64,000 bases of DNA from Cellulomonas sp. SG140 (GCF_025770785.1 NZ_JANZLA010000012.1:1-64000); one strand, 5' to 3'. Positions 19,540 through 27,845 are shown, numbered from the stretch's first letter. Translations and numbers: made by a program. The notes: generated by a model from the letters alone, not told the origin.

Positions 19540-20037
19540 GTGGCGCGTGCGAAGACCGGTGGGACCGGCACACCGGCCCTGGTGCTGCTCACCGAGACGG
19601 GGACCCCGCACAGCGTGCACACCTACGAGCACGACCCGCGCACCGACCTCGGCTACGGCCTCGAGGCGGCGACCGTGCTCGGCCTGGACCCGGGGCAGGT
19701 GTTCAAGACGCTGATGGCCGAGGTCGACGGCACCCTGACCGTCGCCGTCGTCCCGGTCACCGGGATGCTCGACCTCAAGGCGCTCGCGCACGCCGTCGGC
19801 GGCAAGCGCGCCGCCATGGCGGACCGCACGGACGCCGAGCGCGCCACGGGCTACGTCGCGGGCGGGATCTCACCGCTCGGTCAGAAGACGGCTCACCCGA
19901 CCGTGGTGGACGAGACGGTGTGGCTCTACGACGCCGTATACGTGTCCGGCGGGCGGCGCGGGCTGGACGTCGGGCTGGCTCCGGACGACCTGGTGCGGCT
20001 GACCGGCGCCGTCGTGGCCGCGATCGCGGCACCCTGA
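19540..20037 (+). CDS. ybaK: YbaK/EbsC-family Cys-tRNA(Pro) deacylase
   Basis: 165-residue trans-editing factor that hydrolyses mischarged Cys-tRNA-Pro. The family core is clear: DLGYGLEAATVLGLDPGQVFKTL, VVPVTGMLDLKALAHAVGGK with the conserved lysines, then YVAGGISPLGQK. The length equals the bacterial YbaK average (about 160). The start is GTG 19540 with TACCCT (19526-19531) 8 nt before it and no ribosome site. It is downstream of the helicase and upstream of yggS, all in one direction. Confidence 0.9.
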   Translation: MARAKTGGTGTPALVLLTETGTPHSVHTYEHDPRTDLGYGLEAATVLGLDPGQVFKTLMAEVDGTLTVAVVPVTGMLDLKALAHAVGGKRAAMADRTDAERATGYVAGGISPLGQKTAHPTVVDETVWLYDAVYVSGGRRGLDVGLAPDDLVRLTGAVVAAIAAP

Positions 20038-20101
20038 CCACGCCTCGGCTCGCGTGGGCGGTGCCGCCCCCGCGGCCGGGCGCGCAGTAGCGTTCCCCGA
20101 C

Positions 20102-20821
20102 GTGGCGGACGAGCTGAGCGTGCGGCTGGCAGCGGTTCATGCCCGCATCGACCGGGCGGAGGCCGCCTCGGGTCGGCCACCGGGGGACGTCACCCTGCTG
20201 CTCGCGACCAAGACGCAGCCGGCGGCCACCGTCCGCGCCGCCGTGCTCGCCCACCGCGCGTCGGGCGTCACGCGGACGCTGCTCCTCGGCGAGAACCGGG
20301 TGCAGGAGCTGGTGGCCAAGGCCGAGGAGCTGGCGGACCTCGAGGTCCCGTACCACCTGATCGGCCCCCTGCAGACGAACAAGGTCAACGCCGCACTGCG
20401 GTACGCGGACTCGGTCGACTCCGTCGAGTCGCTGGACCTCGCGCAGCGCCTGTCCGCCCGGTGCGTCGACCGGGAGGCACCTCTCGAGGTGATGGTCCAG
20501 GTCAACGTCTCGGGCGAACCGACGAAGCACGGTGTCGATCCCTCCGGCGCGGTGGACCTGGCCGTCGCCGTGGCGGCGCTGCCGGGACTGCGGCTCACGG
20601 GCCTGCAGACGGTGGGGGCGAACTCCGCGGACGAGGCGCGGGTCCAGGGCGGCTACGCCGTTCTCGCGCGCCTGCGGGACGAGGTGGTGACCTCCGGGGC
20701 CGCGGGCACCGCGGACGCCCGCGCGCTGTCGATGGGGATGAGCGGCGATCTCGAGGCCGCGATCGCCGAGGGCGCCACCGTGGTGCGGATCGGCACCGCC
20801 GTGTTCGGCGCCCGCGGCTGA
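20102..20821 (+). CDS. PLP homeostasis protein (YggS/PROSC)
   Basis: 239-residue fold-type III alanine-racemase-like protein that binds pyridoxal phosphate and balances its cellular pool. The PLP lysine is in LLLATKTQPA. Further signatures are LGENRVQEL, YHLIGPLQTNKV, VNVSGEPTKHGV, and ALSMGMSGDLEAAI with the C-terminal GTAVFGAR. The GTG at 20102 has TAGCGT (20088-20093) 8 nt upstream. Outside Actinobacteria it usually sits with pyrroline reductase or cell-division genes; here it follows ybaK. Confidence 0.93.
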   Translation: MADELSVRLAAVHARIDRAEAASGRPPGDVTLLLATKTQPAATVRAAVLAHRASGVTRTLLLGENRVQELVAKAEELADLEVPYHLIGPLQTNKVNAALRYADSVDSVESLDLAQRLSARCVDREAPLEVMVQVNVSGEPTKHGVDPSGAVDLAVAVAALPGLRLTGLQTVGANSADEARVQGGYAVLARLRDEVVTSGAAGTADARALSMGMSGDLEAAIAEGATVVRIGTAVFGARG

Positions 20822-20833
20822 CGCCGCCGGGTG

Positions 20834-20881
20834 TTGACACCAGCGGCCGCCGTCACGGATAGTGGGCGCACAGATCATCTG
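20834..20881 (+). promoter_or_regulatory. Promoter and operator-like dyad for the SRPBCC/MarR operon
   Basis: TTGACA (20834-20839) and GATAGT (20858-20863) are spaced 18 bp, resembling a housekeeping promoter. Just downstream lies the dyad CAGAT-C-ATCTG (20871-20881), followed by a ribosome site (GGAGA) and the ATG at 20900. The dyad would overlap the transcription start and could be the binding site of the MarR protein encoded second in the operon. Confidence 0.5.
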
Positions 20882-20899
20882 CGCACCTACGGAGAAACC

Positions 20900-21316
20900 A
20901 TGTGGACTCATGAGCACACCGCCGAGACCGACGTCCCCGTCGACCGGCTCTGGCAGACGTTCGTCGCCATCCACTCCGGACGGCTCGTGCTGCCGGGCGG
21001 TGACGTCTTCCGGCCCGACCGCGAGCTGGCGGTCGGCACGCGGATCGCCGTCACACCAGCCGGACAGGACACGATGACGTCGGTCGTCACCGAGCTGGAG
21101 CCCGGCGCGACCTACGCCGACGAGACCCGCTTCGAGGACCTCGTGCTCACGTTCCGACACTCGTTCGAGCAGCTCGCCGACGGCACCCGGATCACCCACC
21201 GGCTGACGATCAGCGGCCCGGGTGCCGACGAGGCCGGGCCGGAGCTCGGCCCGCAGATCAGCGCCGACTTCCCCGAGCAGCTCGACGCCCTGGTCGACGC
21301 CGCCCGCCGTGGCTGA
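20900..21316 (+). CDS. SRPBCC (START-like) family protein
   Basis: 138 residues of the Bet v1-like/polyketide-cyclase fold: it starts WTHEHTAETDVPVDRLWQTF, the usual first strand-helix, and ends with the long C-terminal helix ISADFPEQLDALVDAARRG. These proteins bind hydrophobic ligands in a central cavity; no catalytic signature is apparent. The ATG at 20900 has ribosome site GGAGA. It overlaps the MarR gene by 8 bp, so the ligand it handles may be related to the MarR effector (inference). Confidence 0.82.
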   Translation: MWTHEHTAETDVPVDRLWQTFVAIHSGRLVLPGGDVFRPDRELAVGTRIAVTPAGQDTMTSVVTELEPGATYADETRFEDLVLTFRHSFEQLADGTRITHRLTISGPGADEAGPELGPQISADFPEQLDALVDAARRG

Positions 21317-21782
21317 CACCGCCGGCAGCCGTTTCGCCGACCCGGCGGCCGACAGCCCCGGGTTCCTGCTCTGGCAGGTGACGATGGCCTGGCAGCGGGA
21401 GATCGCCGAGGCGCTGCGGCCCCTGGACCTGACCCACGTGCAGTTCGTCCTGCTGGCGTGCACGTGGTGGCTCGGCAGGTCCGACACCCCACCGAGCCAG
21501 CTGGACGTCGGCCGGCAGGCCGGCACCGACCCGAAGATGACGTCGGAGGTGCTGCGCAGGCTGGAAGCCAAGGGACTCGTGGTGCGGACCGTCGACGCAT
21601 CCGACACCCGCGTGCGGCGCATCGAGGTGACCGCCGCCGGTGCCGAGCTCGCGCGCAGCGCGGTGCGTGTCGTCGAGGGCGCCGACGCCCGGTTCTTCGG
21701 GTCGCACTCCCGCGAGGTGCTGAGCTCGCTCCGGAGCCTCGGAGGGCGGGCGCGCTCGCCGCGGTCGCAGGGGAACGGCTGA
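21309..21782 (+). CDS. MarR-family transcriptional regulator
   Basis: 157 residues. The winged helix is recognisable: LDLTHVQFVLLACTWWLG, then SQLDVGRQAGTDPKMTSEVLRRLEAKGLVVR and the wing DASDTRVRRIEVTAAGAEL. A GTG at 21309 overlaps the SRPBCC gene; the preceding region in this frame is shadow of that gene. It probably controls its own operon through the dyad at 20871-20881. It converges with lplA. Confidence 0.87.
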   Translation: MADTAGSRFADPAADSPGFLLWQVTMAWQREIAEALRPLDLTHVQFVLLACTWWLGRSDTPPSQLDVGRQAGTDPKMTSEVLRRLEAKGLVVRTVDASDTRVRRIEVTAAGAELARSAVRVVEGADARFFGSHSREVLSSLRSLGGRARSPRSQGNG

Positions 21783-21808
21783 CCGACCGACGTCCGGCTG
21801 CCGCCGGG

Positions 21809-22873
21809 TCACGGCAGGCGGGCGGTCCAGAGGGGGTTCTCGAACTTCTCGTGCTGCAGCTGCGCGGCGCGTGCGAGCTCCGTCGGGCGCAACCCGCCCT
21901 CGACGGTCGGGTACCGGGTCCGGAAGTGCTCGGTGAACGCCTCGATGACCGCCTCGCGCGGCAGGCGCGTCTGCGAACGGACGGGGTCGACGCGCTTGAC
22001 GGCGCTGACCGTGCCCTTGTCGGACAGCTTCTCGCGGCCGATGCGGAGCACCTGGTTCATCTTGTCGGCGTCGATGTCGTACGCCATCGTCACGTGGTGC
22101 AGCACCGCTCCGCCCACCATGCGCTTCTGCGCGGACCCGGCGATCTTCCCGGCCGGTGAGGAGATGTCGTTGAGCCCGGACAAGCCGGCCTCGACGCCGA
22201 CGTCCGCGAGCGCACCCAGCACCCACTGGTTGAGGAACGCGTACGACTCCTCGAACGACAGGCCGTCCACCAGCGACTCGGGCACCACCAGCGAGAACGT
22301 GATGCAGTTGCCCGCCTCCATGAACATCGCGCCGCCGCCGCTGATCCGCCGGATCACCTGCACGCCGTAGCGCTGCGCCGCCTCGGCGTCCACCTCGTTG
22401 CGCACGGACTGGAACGAGCCGATGATCACAGCCGGCGTCTGCCACTCCCAGAACCGCAGGGTCGGACCCCGCCGTCCGGCGGCCAGCTCCTCGGTCAGCA
22501 CCTGGTCGAGCGCGGTGTGCATCGCCGGCGGCAGCGGGCCCGGGTCCAGCAGCTCGAACGTGTGCTCCTGCCACGTCGTCGACAGGCCGAGCGCCCGGCG
22601 CACGGCGACGGCGACGTCCCGGGCGGTGAAGCCGATCATCGCCGGTGCAGCGGGCAGCCGTGCGTCGTCCAGCGCCTCGGTCATCGCATGCGTCAGCCGG
22701 GTCACGCTGCTGTCCGCGGGCATCGCCTCGAGCGCGTCGCGCAGCACGTCCAGCACCTCGTCGGGCTCGACGAAGAAGTCGCCGCTCAGCTCGACGCCCG
22801 TCAGGCGGCCGTCGACCACGTCCAGGTCGACGACGACGAGCTTGCCCCCGGGAACCTTGTACGCACCGTGCAC
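21809..22873 (-). CDS. lplA: Lipoate-protein ligase with N-terminal accessory domain
   Basis: 354 residues. The first 95 or so (KVPGGKLVVVDLDVVDGRL ... DFFVEPDEVLDVL) resemble the LplA accessory/C-terminal domain (LplB), here placed first. The catalytic ligase domain follows with RRISGGGAMFMEAGNCITFS and the lysine motif SPAGKIAGSAQKRMVGGAVL. This is the reverse of the E. coli LplA domain order. It would activate lipoate with ATP and attach it to E2 or GcvH lipoyl domains. The GTG start has CTGACG (22907-22902) and TAGAGT (22885-22880), 16 bp apart, ending 6 nt before the start, so it is probably leaderless. Confidence 0.88.
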   Translation of the reverse strand: MHGAYKVPGGKLVVVDLDVVDGRLTGVELSGDFFVEPDEVLDVLRDALEAMPADSSVTRLTHAMTEALDDARLPAAPAMIGFTARDVAVAVRRALGLSTTWQEHTFELLDPGPLPPAMHTALDQVLTEELAAGRRGPTLRFWEWQTPAVIIGSFQSVRNEVDAEAAQRYGVQVIRRISGGGAMFMEAGNCITFSLVVPESLVDGLSFEESYAFLNQWVLGALADVGVEAGLSGLNDISSPAGKIAGSAQKRMVGGAVLHHVTMAYDIDADKMNQVLRIGREKLSDKGTVSAVKRVDPVRSQTRLPREAVIEAFTEHFRTRYPTVEGGLRPTELARAAQLQHEKFENPLWTARLP

Positions 22874-22925
22874 CCCGCCACTCTAGGCACGCGACGAGGC
22901 CCGTCAGCCGACGGTCGACGGGCGC

Positions 22926-24530
22926 TCAGCGGGCGGGGACTCCGGCCTTGTACAGGCCCCAGATCACCGAGTCGGTCAAGGCCTCCCACGACGCCTCGAT
23001 CAGGTTGGGCCCCACCCCGACGGTGCTCCACGACGAGCTGCCGTCCGTGGTCTCGATCAGGACTCGCGTGATCGCGTCGGTACCGAGCTGCGAGTCGAGG
23101 ATCCGCACCTTGAAGTCGATCAGCACGAACGGCTCGAGCTCGGGGTAGACGCCGAGCAGGGCGTGCCGGAGCGCGTGGTTCAGCGCGTCGACGGGGCCGT
23201 TCCCCTCCCCCGTGCTGACGAAGCGCTCGCCGCCTGCGTGCAGCTTGACCGTCGCCTCGGCGGTCGCCGCCGTACCGCGGCCGCCCCGGCGCTCGATGAT
23301 CGTGCGCCACGACTCGACCGTGAAGTACGCGGGCTTGCCGGCACCGGCCTCCTCGAGCAGGAGCAGCTCGAACGACGCATCCGCGGCCTCGTAGGTGTAC
23401 CCGTTGGCCTCGGCGTCCTTGACGCGGTTGGTCACCGCGGCGAGCACCTGCGGCCGGTCGGAGAGGTCGAAGCCCAGCTCGCGACCCTTGAGCTCGATGG
23501 ACGCCCGGCCCGCCATGTCGGAGACGAGCATGCGCATGTCGTTGCCCACGGCAGCCGGGTCGGCGTGCTGGTAGAGGTCCGGGTCGATCCGGATCGCCGA
23601 CGCGTGCAGGCCCGCCTTGTGCGCGAAGGCGCTCGCACCGACGTACGGCGACCGGGCGAACGGCGAGATGTTGGTGATCTCGCTGATCGCGTGGGCGATG
23701 CGGGTCAGCTCGCGAAGACCGCCGCCGTCCACCGCCGCCAGGACCGGCCGCCCGAGCTTGAGCTCCAGGTCCGCCACGACCGTGAGCAGGTCGGCGTTGC
23801 CCGTCCGCTCCCCGTAGCCGTTGACGGTCCCCTGCACGTGCTCGCAGCCCGCCTCGACCGCCGCGAGCGTGTTGGCCACCGCGCACCCGGAGTCGTTGTG
23901 CGCGTGCATGCCGAGGATGCCGGCGGGCCCGACCGCCTCGCGCAGCTCGGTGACGATGCGCGTCACCCAGGCGGGCAGCATCCCGCCGTTGGTGTCGCAC
24001 AGCGTGACCACCTCGGCGCCCGCCTCGAACGCCGTCAGCACCGCGGCGCGGGAGAAGTCGGCGTCGAACCGGTAGCCGTCGAACAGGTGCTCGGCGTCCA
24101 CCACCACCCGCCGTCCCTCGCGGACCAGGAACCGCACGGTGTCGGCGATCATCGCCAGGCCCTCGTCGGGCGTCGTCCGCAGCGCGCGCTCCACGTGCCG
24201 GACGTCGCTCTTGGCGACCACCGTCACCACGGGCGTCTCCGCGTCCACCAGCGCGCGCACCTGCGGGTCGTCGGCCGCGCGCGCGTCGGCGCGGCGCGTG
24301 GCGCCGAACGCCGCGAGCACCGCGTGCCGCAGGTCGAGCTCCTTGGCCGCACGCTTGAAGAACTCGGTGTCCTTGGGCACGGCGCCCGGCCAGCCGCCCT
24401 CGATGTAGCCCACGCCGAGCTCGTCCAGCAGCGGGACGATCGCCAGCTTGTCGGCGACCGACAGGGCGATGCCCTCCTGCTGGGCGCCGTCGCGCAACGT
24501 GGTGTCGTACACCTGGAAGCCAGTGCTCAC
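22926..24530 (-). CDS. cimA: (R)-citramalate synthase
   Basis: 534-residue member of the isopropylmalate/homocitrate synthase family that condenses pyruvate with acetyl-CoA, opening the threonine-independent route to 2-oxobutyrate and isoleucine. Motifs: DTTLRDGAQQEG, GGWPGAVPKDTEFF, metal-binding HAHNDSGCAVANTL and GTVNGYGERTGNADL. The C-terminal regulatory domain (about 400-534) ends with VLIETTDGSSSWSTVGVGPN, the LeuA-dimer-like region for isoleucine feedback. Length and the TLRDGAQQEG signature fit the CimA class and not LeuA. GTG 24530 is the conserved start. It lies downstream of an attenuator-like leader (24626-24714). Confidence 0.93.
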   Translation of the reverse strand: MSTGFQVYDTTLRDGAQQEGIALSVADKLAIVPLLDELGVGYIEGGWPGAVPKDTEFFKRAAKELDLRHAVLAAFGATRRADARAADDPQVRALVDAETPVVTVVAKSDVRHVERALRTTPDEGLAMIADTVRFLVREGRRVVVDAEHLFDGYRFDADFSRAAVLTAFEAGAEVVTLCDTNGGMLPAWVTRIVTELREAVGPAGILGMHAHNDSGCAVANTLAAVEAGCEHVQGTVNGYGERTGNADLLTVVADLELKLGRPVLAAVDGGGLRELTRIAHAISEITNISPFARSPYVGASAFAHKAGLHASAIRIDPDLYQHADPAAVGNDMRMLVSDMAGRASIELKGRELGFDLSDRPQVLAAVTNRVKDAEANGYTYEAADASFELLLLEEAGAGKPAYFTVESWRTIIERRGGRGTAATAEATVKLHAGGERFVSTGEGNGPVDALNHALRHALLGVYPELEPFVLIDFKVRILDSQLGTDAITRVLIETTDGSSSWSTVGVGPNLIEASWEALTDSVIWGLYKAGVPAR

Positions 24531-24625
24531 GTGGGCTCTCCTGCTCGTGCGGTGCGGGACCGGCGGGGGTGGTGCCGGGGGCGACGTACCGGGCGGGGGT
24601 GGTGCCCGGGAACCGTCGGTGACAA

Positions 24626-24655
24626 CAAAAAGACCCCCCGAGGGTCGGGAGGTCT
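24626..24655 (-). terminator. Intrinsic terminator (attenuator) in the cimA leader
   Basis: On the minus strand AGACCTCCC-GACCCTC-GGGGGGTCT followed by TTTTTG: a 9-bp stem with one G-U pair and a U-run, 96 nt before the cimA start codon. It sits inside the 5' untranslated region and not after a gene, which is the attenuator position. Confidence 0.85.
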
Positions 24656-24685
24656 GCGCGTCGGCGGAGGTGGTTGCCGACGCGC
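24656..24685 (-). promoter_or_regulatory. Perfect pause hairpin preceding the cimA attenuator
   Basis: GCGCGTCGGC-AACCACCTCC-GCCGACGCGC, a perfect 10-bp stem with a 10-nt loop. It starts at the last base of the leader-peptide stop codon and abuts the terminator. The loop carries ACCTCC, a repeat of the terminator 5' arm (ACCTCCC), so it could compete for the G-run when the stem is opened by a stalled ribosome. Confidence 0.75.
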
Positions 24686-24714
24686 TATCCAATGATGAGG
24701 TGGAACCGGGTCAC
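24685..24714 (-). CDS. cimA leader peptide with Leu-Ile-Ile codons
   Basis: Nine codons: GTG, then Thr-Arg-Phe-His-Leu-Ile-Ile-Gly and TAG. The control codons CTC ATC ATT lie 12 to 4 nt before the stop. The ATT codon is rare in such a GC-rich genome. Stalling at the Ile codons would cover the 5' arm of the hairpin that begins at the stop codon. A GTG at 24732 in the same frame is an alternative start adding six residues. No clear Shine-Dalgarno sequence is present. Confidence 0.68.
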   Translation of the reverse strand: MTRFHLIIG

Positions 24715-24760
24715 GCCGCCATGGTGGCACACGTCACGTCCGGTGGACACCCCGTCCGGC

Positions 24761-24800
24761 CTGTGGACGACGCCGCGCCGACGTGCGGCGTCGTCCACAG
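24761..24800 (-). terminator. Perfect 16-bp hairpin terminator after ilvE
   Basis: CTGTGGACGACGCCGC and GCGGCGTCGTCCACAG flank an 8-nt loop, 7 nt beyond the ilvE stop. No U-run. It separates ilvE from the cimA leader, implying that cimA has its own promoter in 24715-24760; no good -10 element is obvious there. Confidence 0.7.
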
Positions 24801-24807
24801 GTGCGGT

Positions 24808-25917
24808 TCAGGCGATCCGGTGCAGCCAGCCGTACCGGTCCTCGGCGCGCCCGTACTGGATGTCCGTCAGCTGCTGCCGCACCAGGGTGGTGACGGCCCC
24901 CGCCTCACCCGTGCCGACCGTCAGGTCGAAGTCGTCCGACGCCAGCCGTCCGATCGGCGTCATCACCGCGGCCGTGCCGCACGCGAACACCTCGGTCACC
25001 GACCCGTCCCGCAGCCCCGCGGTCAGGTCGGCCAGCAGCACGGCCTCCTCGTGGACCGGGTGCCCGGACTCCTCGAGCAGCTGGATGATCGACGACCGGG
25101 TGACGCCCTCGAGGATCGACCCGGTCAGCGGCGGCGTGCTGACGTGCCCGTCGGCGTGCACCACCATCACGTTCATCCCGCCGAGCTCCTCCAGCTGCGT
25201 CCCGGTGGTCGCGTCGAGGAAGCACACCTGCTCGAAGCCCTTTGCGTAGGCCTCCTGCTGCGGCAGCAGGCTGGCGGCGTAGTTGCCGCCGCACTTGGCC
25301 GCACCGGTGCCGCCCGGACCGGCCCGGTGGTAGTCGCGGTCCACCCAGATGGACACCGGCTTGACGCCGCCGGCGAAGTACGGACCGACGGGCGACGCGA
25401 TGACCAGGAACTCCACGGCGCCGGCGGGCCGCACGCCGAGGAACGACTCCGACGCGTACATGAACGGCCGCAGGTACAGGCTCATCTCCTCGCCCGTCGG
25501 CACCCAGGCGCGGTCCACCGTGACCAGCGCCTGGATCGCACCCAGGAAGTCCTGCGTGGACAGCTCCGGGAGGGCCAGGCGGCGGGCCGATCGCGCGAAG
25601 CGCGCTGCGTTCACCTCGGGTCGGAAGGTCCAGACCGAGCCGTCGGCGTGCCGGTACGCCTTGAGCCCCTCGAAGATCTCCTGCGCGTAGTGCAGCACGG
25701 CGGTGGCGGGGTCGAGCTGCAGCGGGCCGTAGGGCTCCACCCGCCGGTCGTGCCAGCCGTCGGCGGTGGACCAGCTGATCCGTGCCATGTGGTCGGTGAA
25801 CACCGTGCCGAACCGCGGGGACGCCAGCGCGGCCTCGCGCTCGGCGTCCGGCACCGGGTGGGCGCTGGGACGGATCTCGAACAGGTCGGGCGTGGTCGTG
25901 CTCATGTCCGTGCTCAT
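24808..25917 (-). CDS. ilvE: Branched-chain amino-acid aminotransferase
   Basis: 369-residue fold-type IV PLP transaminase that catalyses the last step to valine, leucine and isoleucine with glutamate. The PLP lysine is in GAAKCGGNYAASL. Other signatures: LHYAQEIFEGLKAYR, LYLRPFMYASESFLGV, ELGGMNVMVV, SILEGVTRSSIIQL and EVFACGTAAVMTPIG. The ATG at 25917 is chosen because the minus-strand ribosome site GAAAGG precedes it at a good distance; a second ATG four codons in is also possible. It is 85 nt downstream of leuB in the same direction, and is followed by a strong hairpin. Confidence 0.95.
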   Translation of the reverse strand: MSTDMSTTTPDLFEIRPSAHPVPDAEREAALASPRFGTVFTDHMARISWSTADGWHDRRVEPYGPLQLDPATAVLHYAQEIFEGLKAYRHADGSVWTFRPEVNAARFARSARRLALPELSTQDFLGAIQALVTVDRAWVPTGEEMSLYLRPFMYASESFLGVRPAGAVEFLVIASPVGPYFAGGVKPVSIWVDRDYHRAGPGGTGAAKCGGNYAASLLPQQEAYAKGFEQVCFLDATTGTQLEELGGMNVMVVHADGHVSTPPLTGSILEGVTRSSIIQLLEESGHPVHEEAVLLADLTAGLRDGSVTEVFACGTAAVMTPIGRLASDDFDLTVGTGEAGAVTTLVRQQLTDIQYGRAEDRYGWLHRIA

Positions 25918-26002
25918 GTGAGGGCCTTTCACCAGGGTCGGGGACGACGGTACCGGTGACGACGGCCGGGGCGGCAGGACAGGGTCGCGAGCGACCCCGG
26001 GG

Positions 26003-27088
26003 TCAGCCGGCGATGCGGGAGACGAGGTCCTGGCCCACCTCGGCCGTCGACCGTACTCGCGCAGCCCCGGCCCGGTCGGCCAGGTCGGCCGCGACGGCCG
26101 CCTCGACGCGGGCCGCGGCGTCCGGGAGCCCGAGGTGGTCGAGCAGCATCGCGACGGACAGAACCGTGGCCGTCGGGTCCGCCTTGCCCTGCCCTGCGAT
26201 GTCCGGGGCGGAGCCGTGCACCGGCTCGAACATGCTCGGCGCGGTGCGGTCCGGGTTGACGTTGCCCGAGGCAGCCAGGCCGATCCCGCCCGTGATCGCC
26301 GCGGCGAGGTCCGTGAGGATGTCGCCGAACAGGTTGTCGGTCACCACGACGTCGAACCGGGACGGGTCGGTGACCAGGTAGATCGTGGCGGCGTCGACGT
26401 GCGAGTAGTCGACCGTCACGTCGGGGAACTCGGCGTTCACCGCGTCGACCGTGCGGCGCCACAGGTGGCCCGCGTGCACCAGCACGTTGTGCTTGTGCAC
26501 CAGCGTCAGCTGCTTCCGGGGTCGGCGCGAGGCGACCTCGAAGGCGTACCGGACCACCCGCTCGACGCCGAAGGCGGTGTTGAGGCTCACCTCGGTGGCC
26601 ACCTCGTGCGGCGTGCCGGCGCGGAGCGCACCACCGTTGCCGACGTACGGACCCTCGGTGCCCTCACGGACGACGACGAAGTCGACCTCGCCCGCGTCGG
26701 CCAGCGGGGACCGCACGCCCGGGTAGAGCCGGCCGGGCCGGAGGTTGACGTAGTGGTCCAGCGCGAACCGGAGCCGCAGCAGCAGGCCGCGCTCGAGCAC
26801 GCCGGACGGCACCGTCGGGTCGCCGACCGCGCCGAGCAGGATCGCGTCGTGGGTGCGGATCGCGGCGAGGTCGTCGTCCGTCAACGTCTCGCCCGTGGCG
26901 TGCCAGCGCCGCGCACCGAGGTCGAACTGCGTGGTGCGCAGCGACGGGCCGCCGCCGGCCAGGGCCGCCTCGAGGGCGAGGAGGCCCTGCTCCACCACCT
27001 CGATGCCGATGCCGTCCCCCGGCACGACGGCCAGGTCGAGCACGGTCGGGTCGGCGAGGGCGGGCACCTGCGGTGCGGCGTCGGACAT
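26003..27088 (-). CDS. leuB: 3-isopropylmalate dehydrogenase
   Basis: 361-residue beta-decarboxylating dehydrogenase of leucine synthesis. Motifs: [34 protein letters not shown] (substrate arginines), [59 protein letters not shown] and the NAD-binding [24 protein letters not shown] 27088 is preceded by TAGCGT (27101-27096) 7 nt upstream with no ribosome site, so leaderless. A 20-bp dyad (27110-27129) covers the expected -35. Confidence 0.94.
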   Translation of the reverse strand: MSDAAPQVPALADPTVLDLAVVPGDGIGIEVVEQGLLALEAALAGGGPSLRTTQFDLGARRWHATGETLTDDDLAAIRTHDAILLGAVGDPTVPSGVLERGLLLRLRFALDHYVNLRPGRLYPGVRSPLADAGEVDFVVVREGTEGPYVGNGGALRAGTPHEVATEVSLNTAFGVERVVRYAFEVASRRPRKQLTLVHKHNVLVHAGHLWRRTVDAVNAEFPDVTVDYSHVDAATIYLVTDPSRFDVVVTDNLFGDILTDLAAAITGGIGLAASGNVNPDRTAPSMFEPVHGSAPDIAGQGKADPTATVLSVAMLLDHLGLPDAAARVEAAVAADLADRAGAARVRSTAEVGQDLVSRIAG

Positions 27089-27095
27089 GGGAGCC

Positions 27096-27129
27096 ACGCT
27101 AGCGGTCCGTCCCATCCCTCGGGATGGGA
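27096..27129 (-). promoter_or_regulatory. leuB leaderless promoter with overlapping dyad operator
   Basis: The -10 is TAGCGT (27101-27096). The perfect inverted repeat TCCCATCCC-TC-GGGATGGGA (27110-27129) lies where the -35 would be and no -35 consensus is visible, so an activator or repressor probably binds there. Confidence 0.6.
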
Positions 27130-27153
27130 GTCTCACTACATGGTCAGCGGGGA

Positions 27154-27774
27154 TCACTCCGCAGGTGTGGGGCCCAGCGTCGGGTACACCACCTCGAACC
27201 GCTCGAGGACCATCGCCATCCGCGGGTCGAACGGCTCGGCGGGCAGCCTACGTCGCCACACCGCCTCGTGGTCCCGTCGCCACTGCTCCAGCGACCGGTC
27301 CCCCTCTCCCTCGAGAGCGGCGTGCTCGGCCCCCACCTCGTCGAACGGCACCACGTCCACCTGCGTGGCGCGCAGCACGACGCGGGGCGTCCCCGACCCG
27401 TCGGTGACGATCGAGACGTCACCGACCTGCGGGAGCGCCTCCCCCGCCGCCTCGTAGTCGCTCAGGGCGCCGGCCGTCGCGGTCTTCCGGCCCGCCAGCA
27501 CCAGCTCGAGCAGCTCGTCCGCGAGCTGCGGGCTGTCCCCGAACGACCACACCGGCGGGGCGACGAGGTCGCGGTCGCCCGGACCCATCACCACGTCCAT
27601 CCGGCCCAGGCCGAGGTGCGCCTGAGCCGCCTGCCAGAACGCCACCAGGGCGTCGTCCTCCTCGACGTCACCGCCCACCGCGGGGACGTCGGACAGCCCG
27701 TCGCCGTCCACGTCACCCGGGACACCCGACCCGCCCGCGGCGGGCACCAGCTGCTCGTCCGTCTCGTCCGTCAT
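27154..27774 (-). CDS. ASCH (PUA-like) domain protein
   Basis: 206 residues. The first 60 are acidic and Gly/Val-rich with no motif. The ASCH domain follows with [21 protein letters not shown], the signature [11 protein letters not shown], and [22 protein letters not shown] folds resemble PUA domains and bind RNA; some members are N4-acetylcytidine amidohydrolases or RNases, but those activities cannot be assigned here. It begins at ATG 27774, after the repeat region beyond ilvC and before leuB, in the same direction. The promoter is likely internal to 27775-27850. Confidence 0.82.
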   Translation of the reverse strand: MTDETDEQLVPAAGGSGVPGDVDGDGLSDVPAVGGDVEEDDALVAFWQAAQAHLGLGRMDVVMGPGDRDLVAPPVWSFGDSPQLADELLELVLAGRKTATAGALSDYEAAGEALPQVGDVSIVTDGSGTPRVVLRATQVDVVPFDEVGAEHAALEGEGDRSLEQWRRDHEAVWRRRLPAEPFDPRMAMVLERFEVVYPTLGPTPAE

Positions 27775-27803
27775 GGGGACATCGTGGCGGGCCGGGGCCG
27801 GAC

Positions 27804-27845
27804 GTGCGAGGTGGGGGCCACCCGAAGGACGACCCCCACCTGCAC
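27804..27845 (-). terminator. Hairpin downstream of ilvC and its repeats
   Basis: GTGC-GA-GGTGGGGG pairs with CCCCCACC-T-GCAC around a 15-nt loop. It is the last strong hairpin before the ASCH gene and probably ends the ilvB-ilvH-ilvC transcript. Confidence 0.5.

Noticed and set aside
16476-19622. 1048-codon open frame on the minus strand opposite the helicase
   Set aside because: No recognisable motif, Arg/His/Gly/Ala-rich composition, and fully antisense to a helicase with intact motifs; typical high-GC shadow frame.
24531-24625. T-box riboswitch upstream of cimA
   Set aside because: No T-box sequence (TGGNACCGCG) or long specifier stem; the leader-peptide architecture explains the region better.
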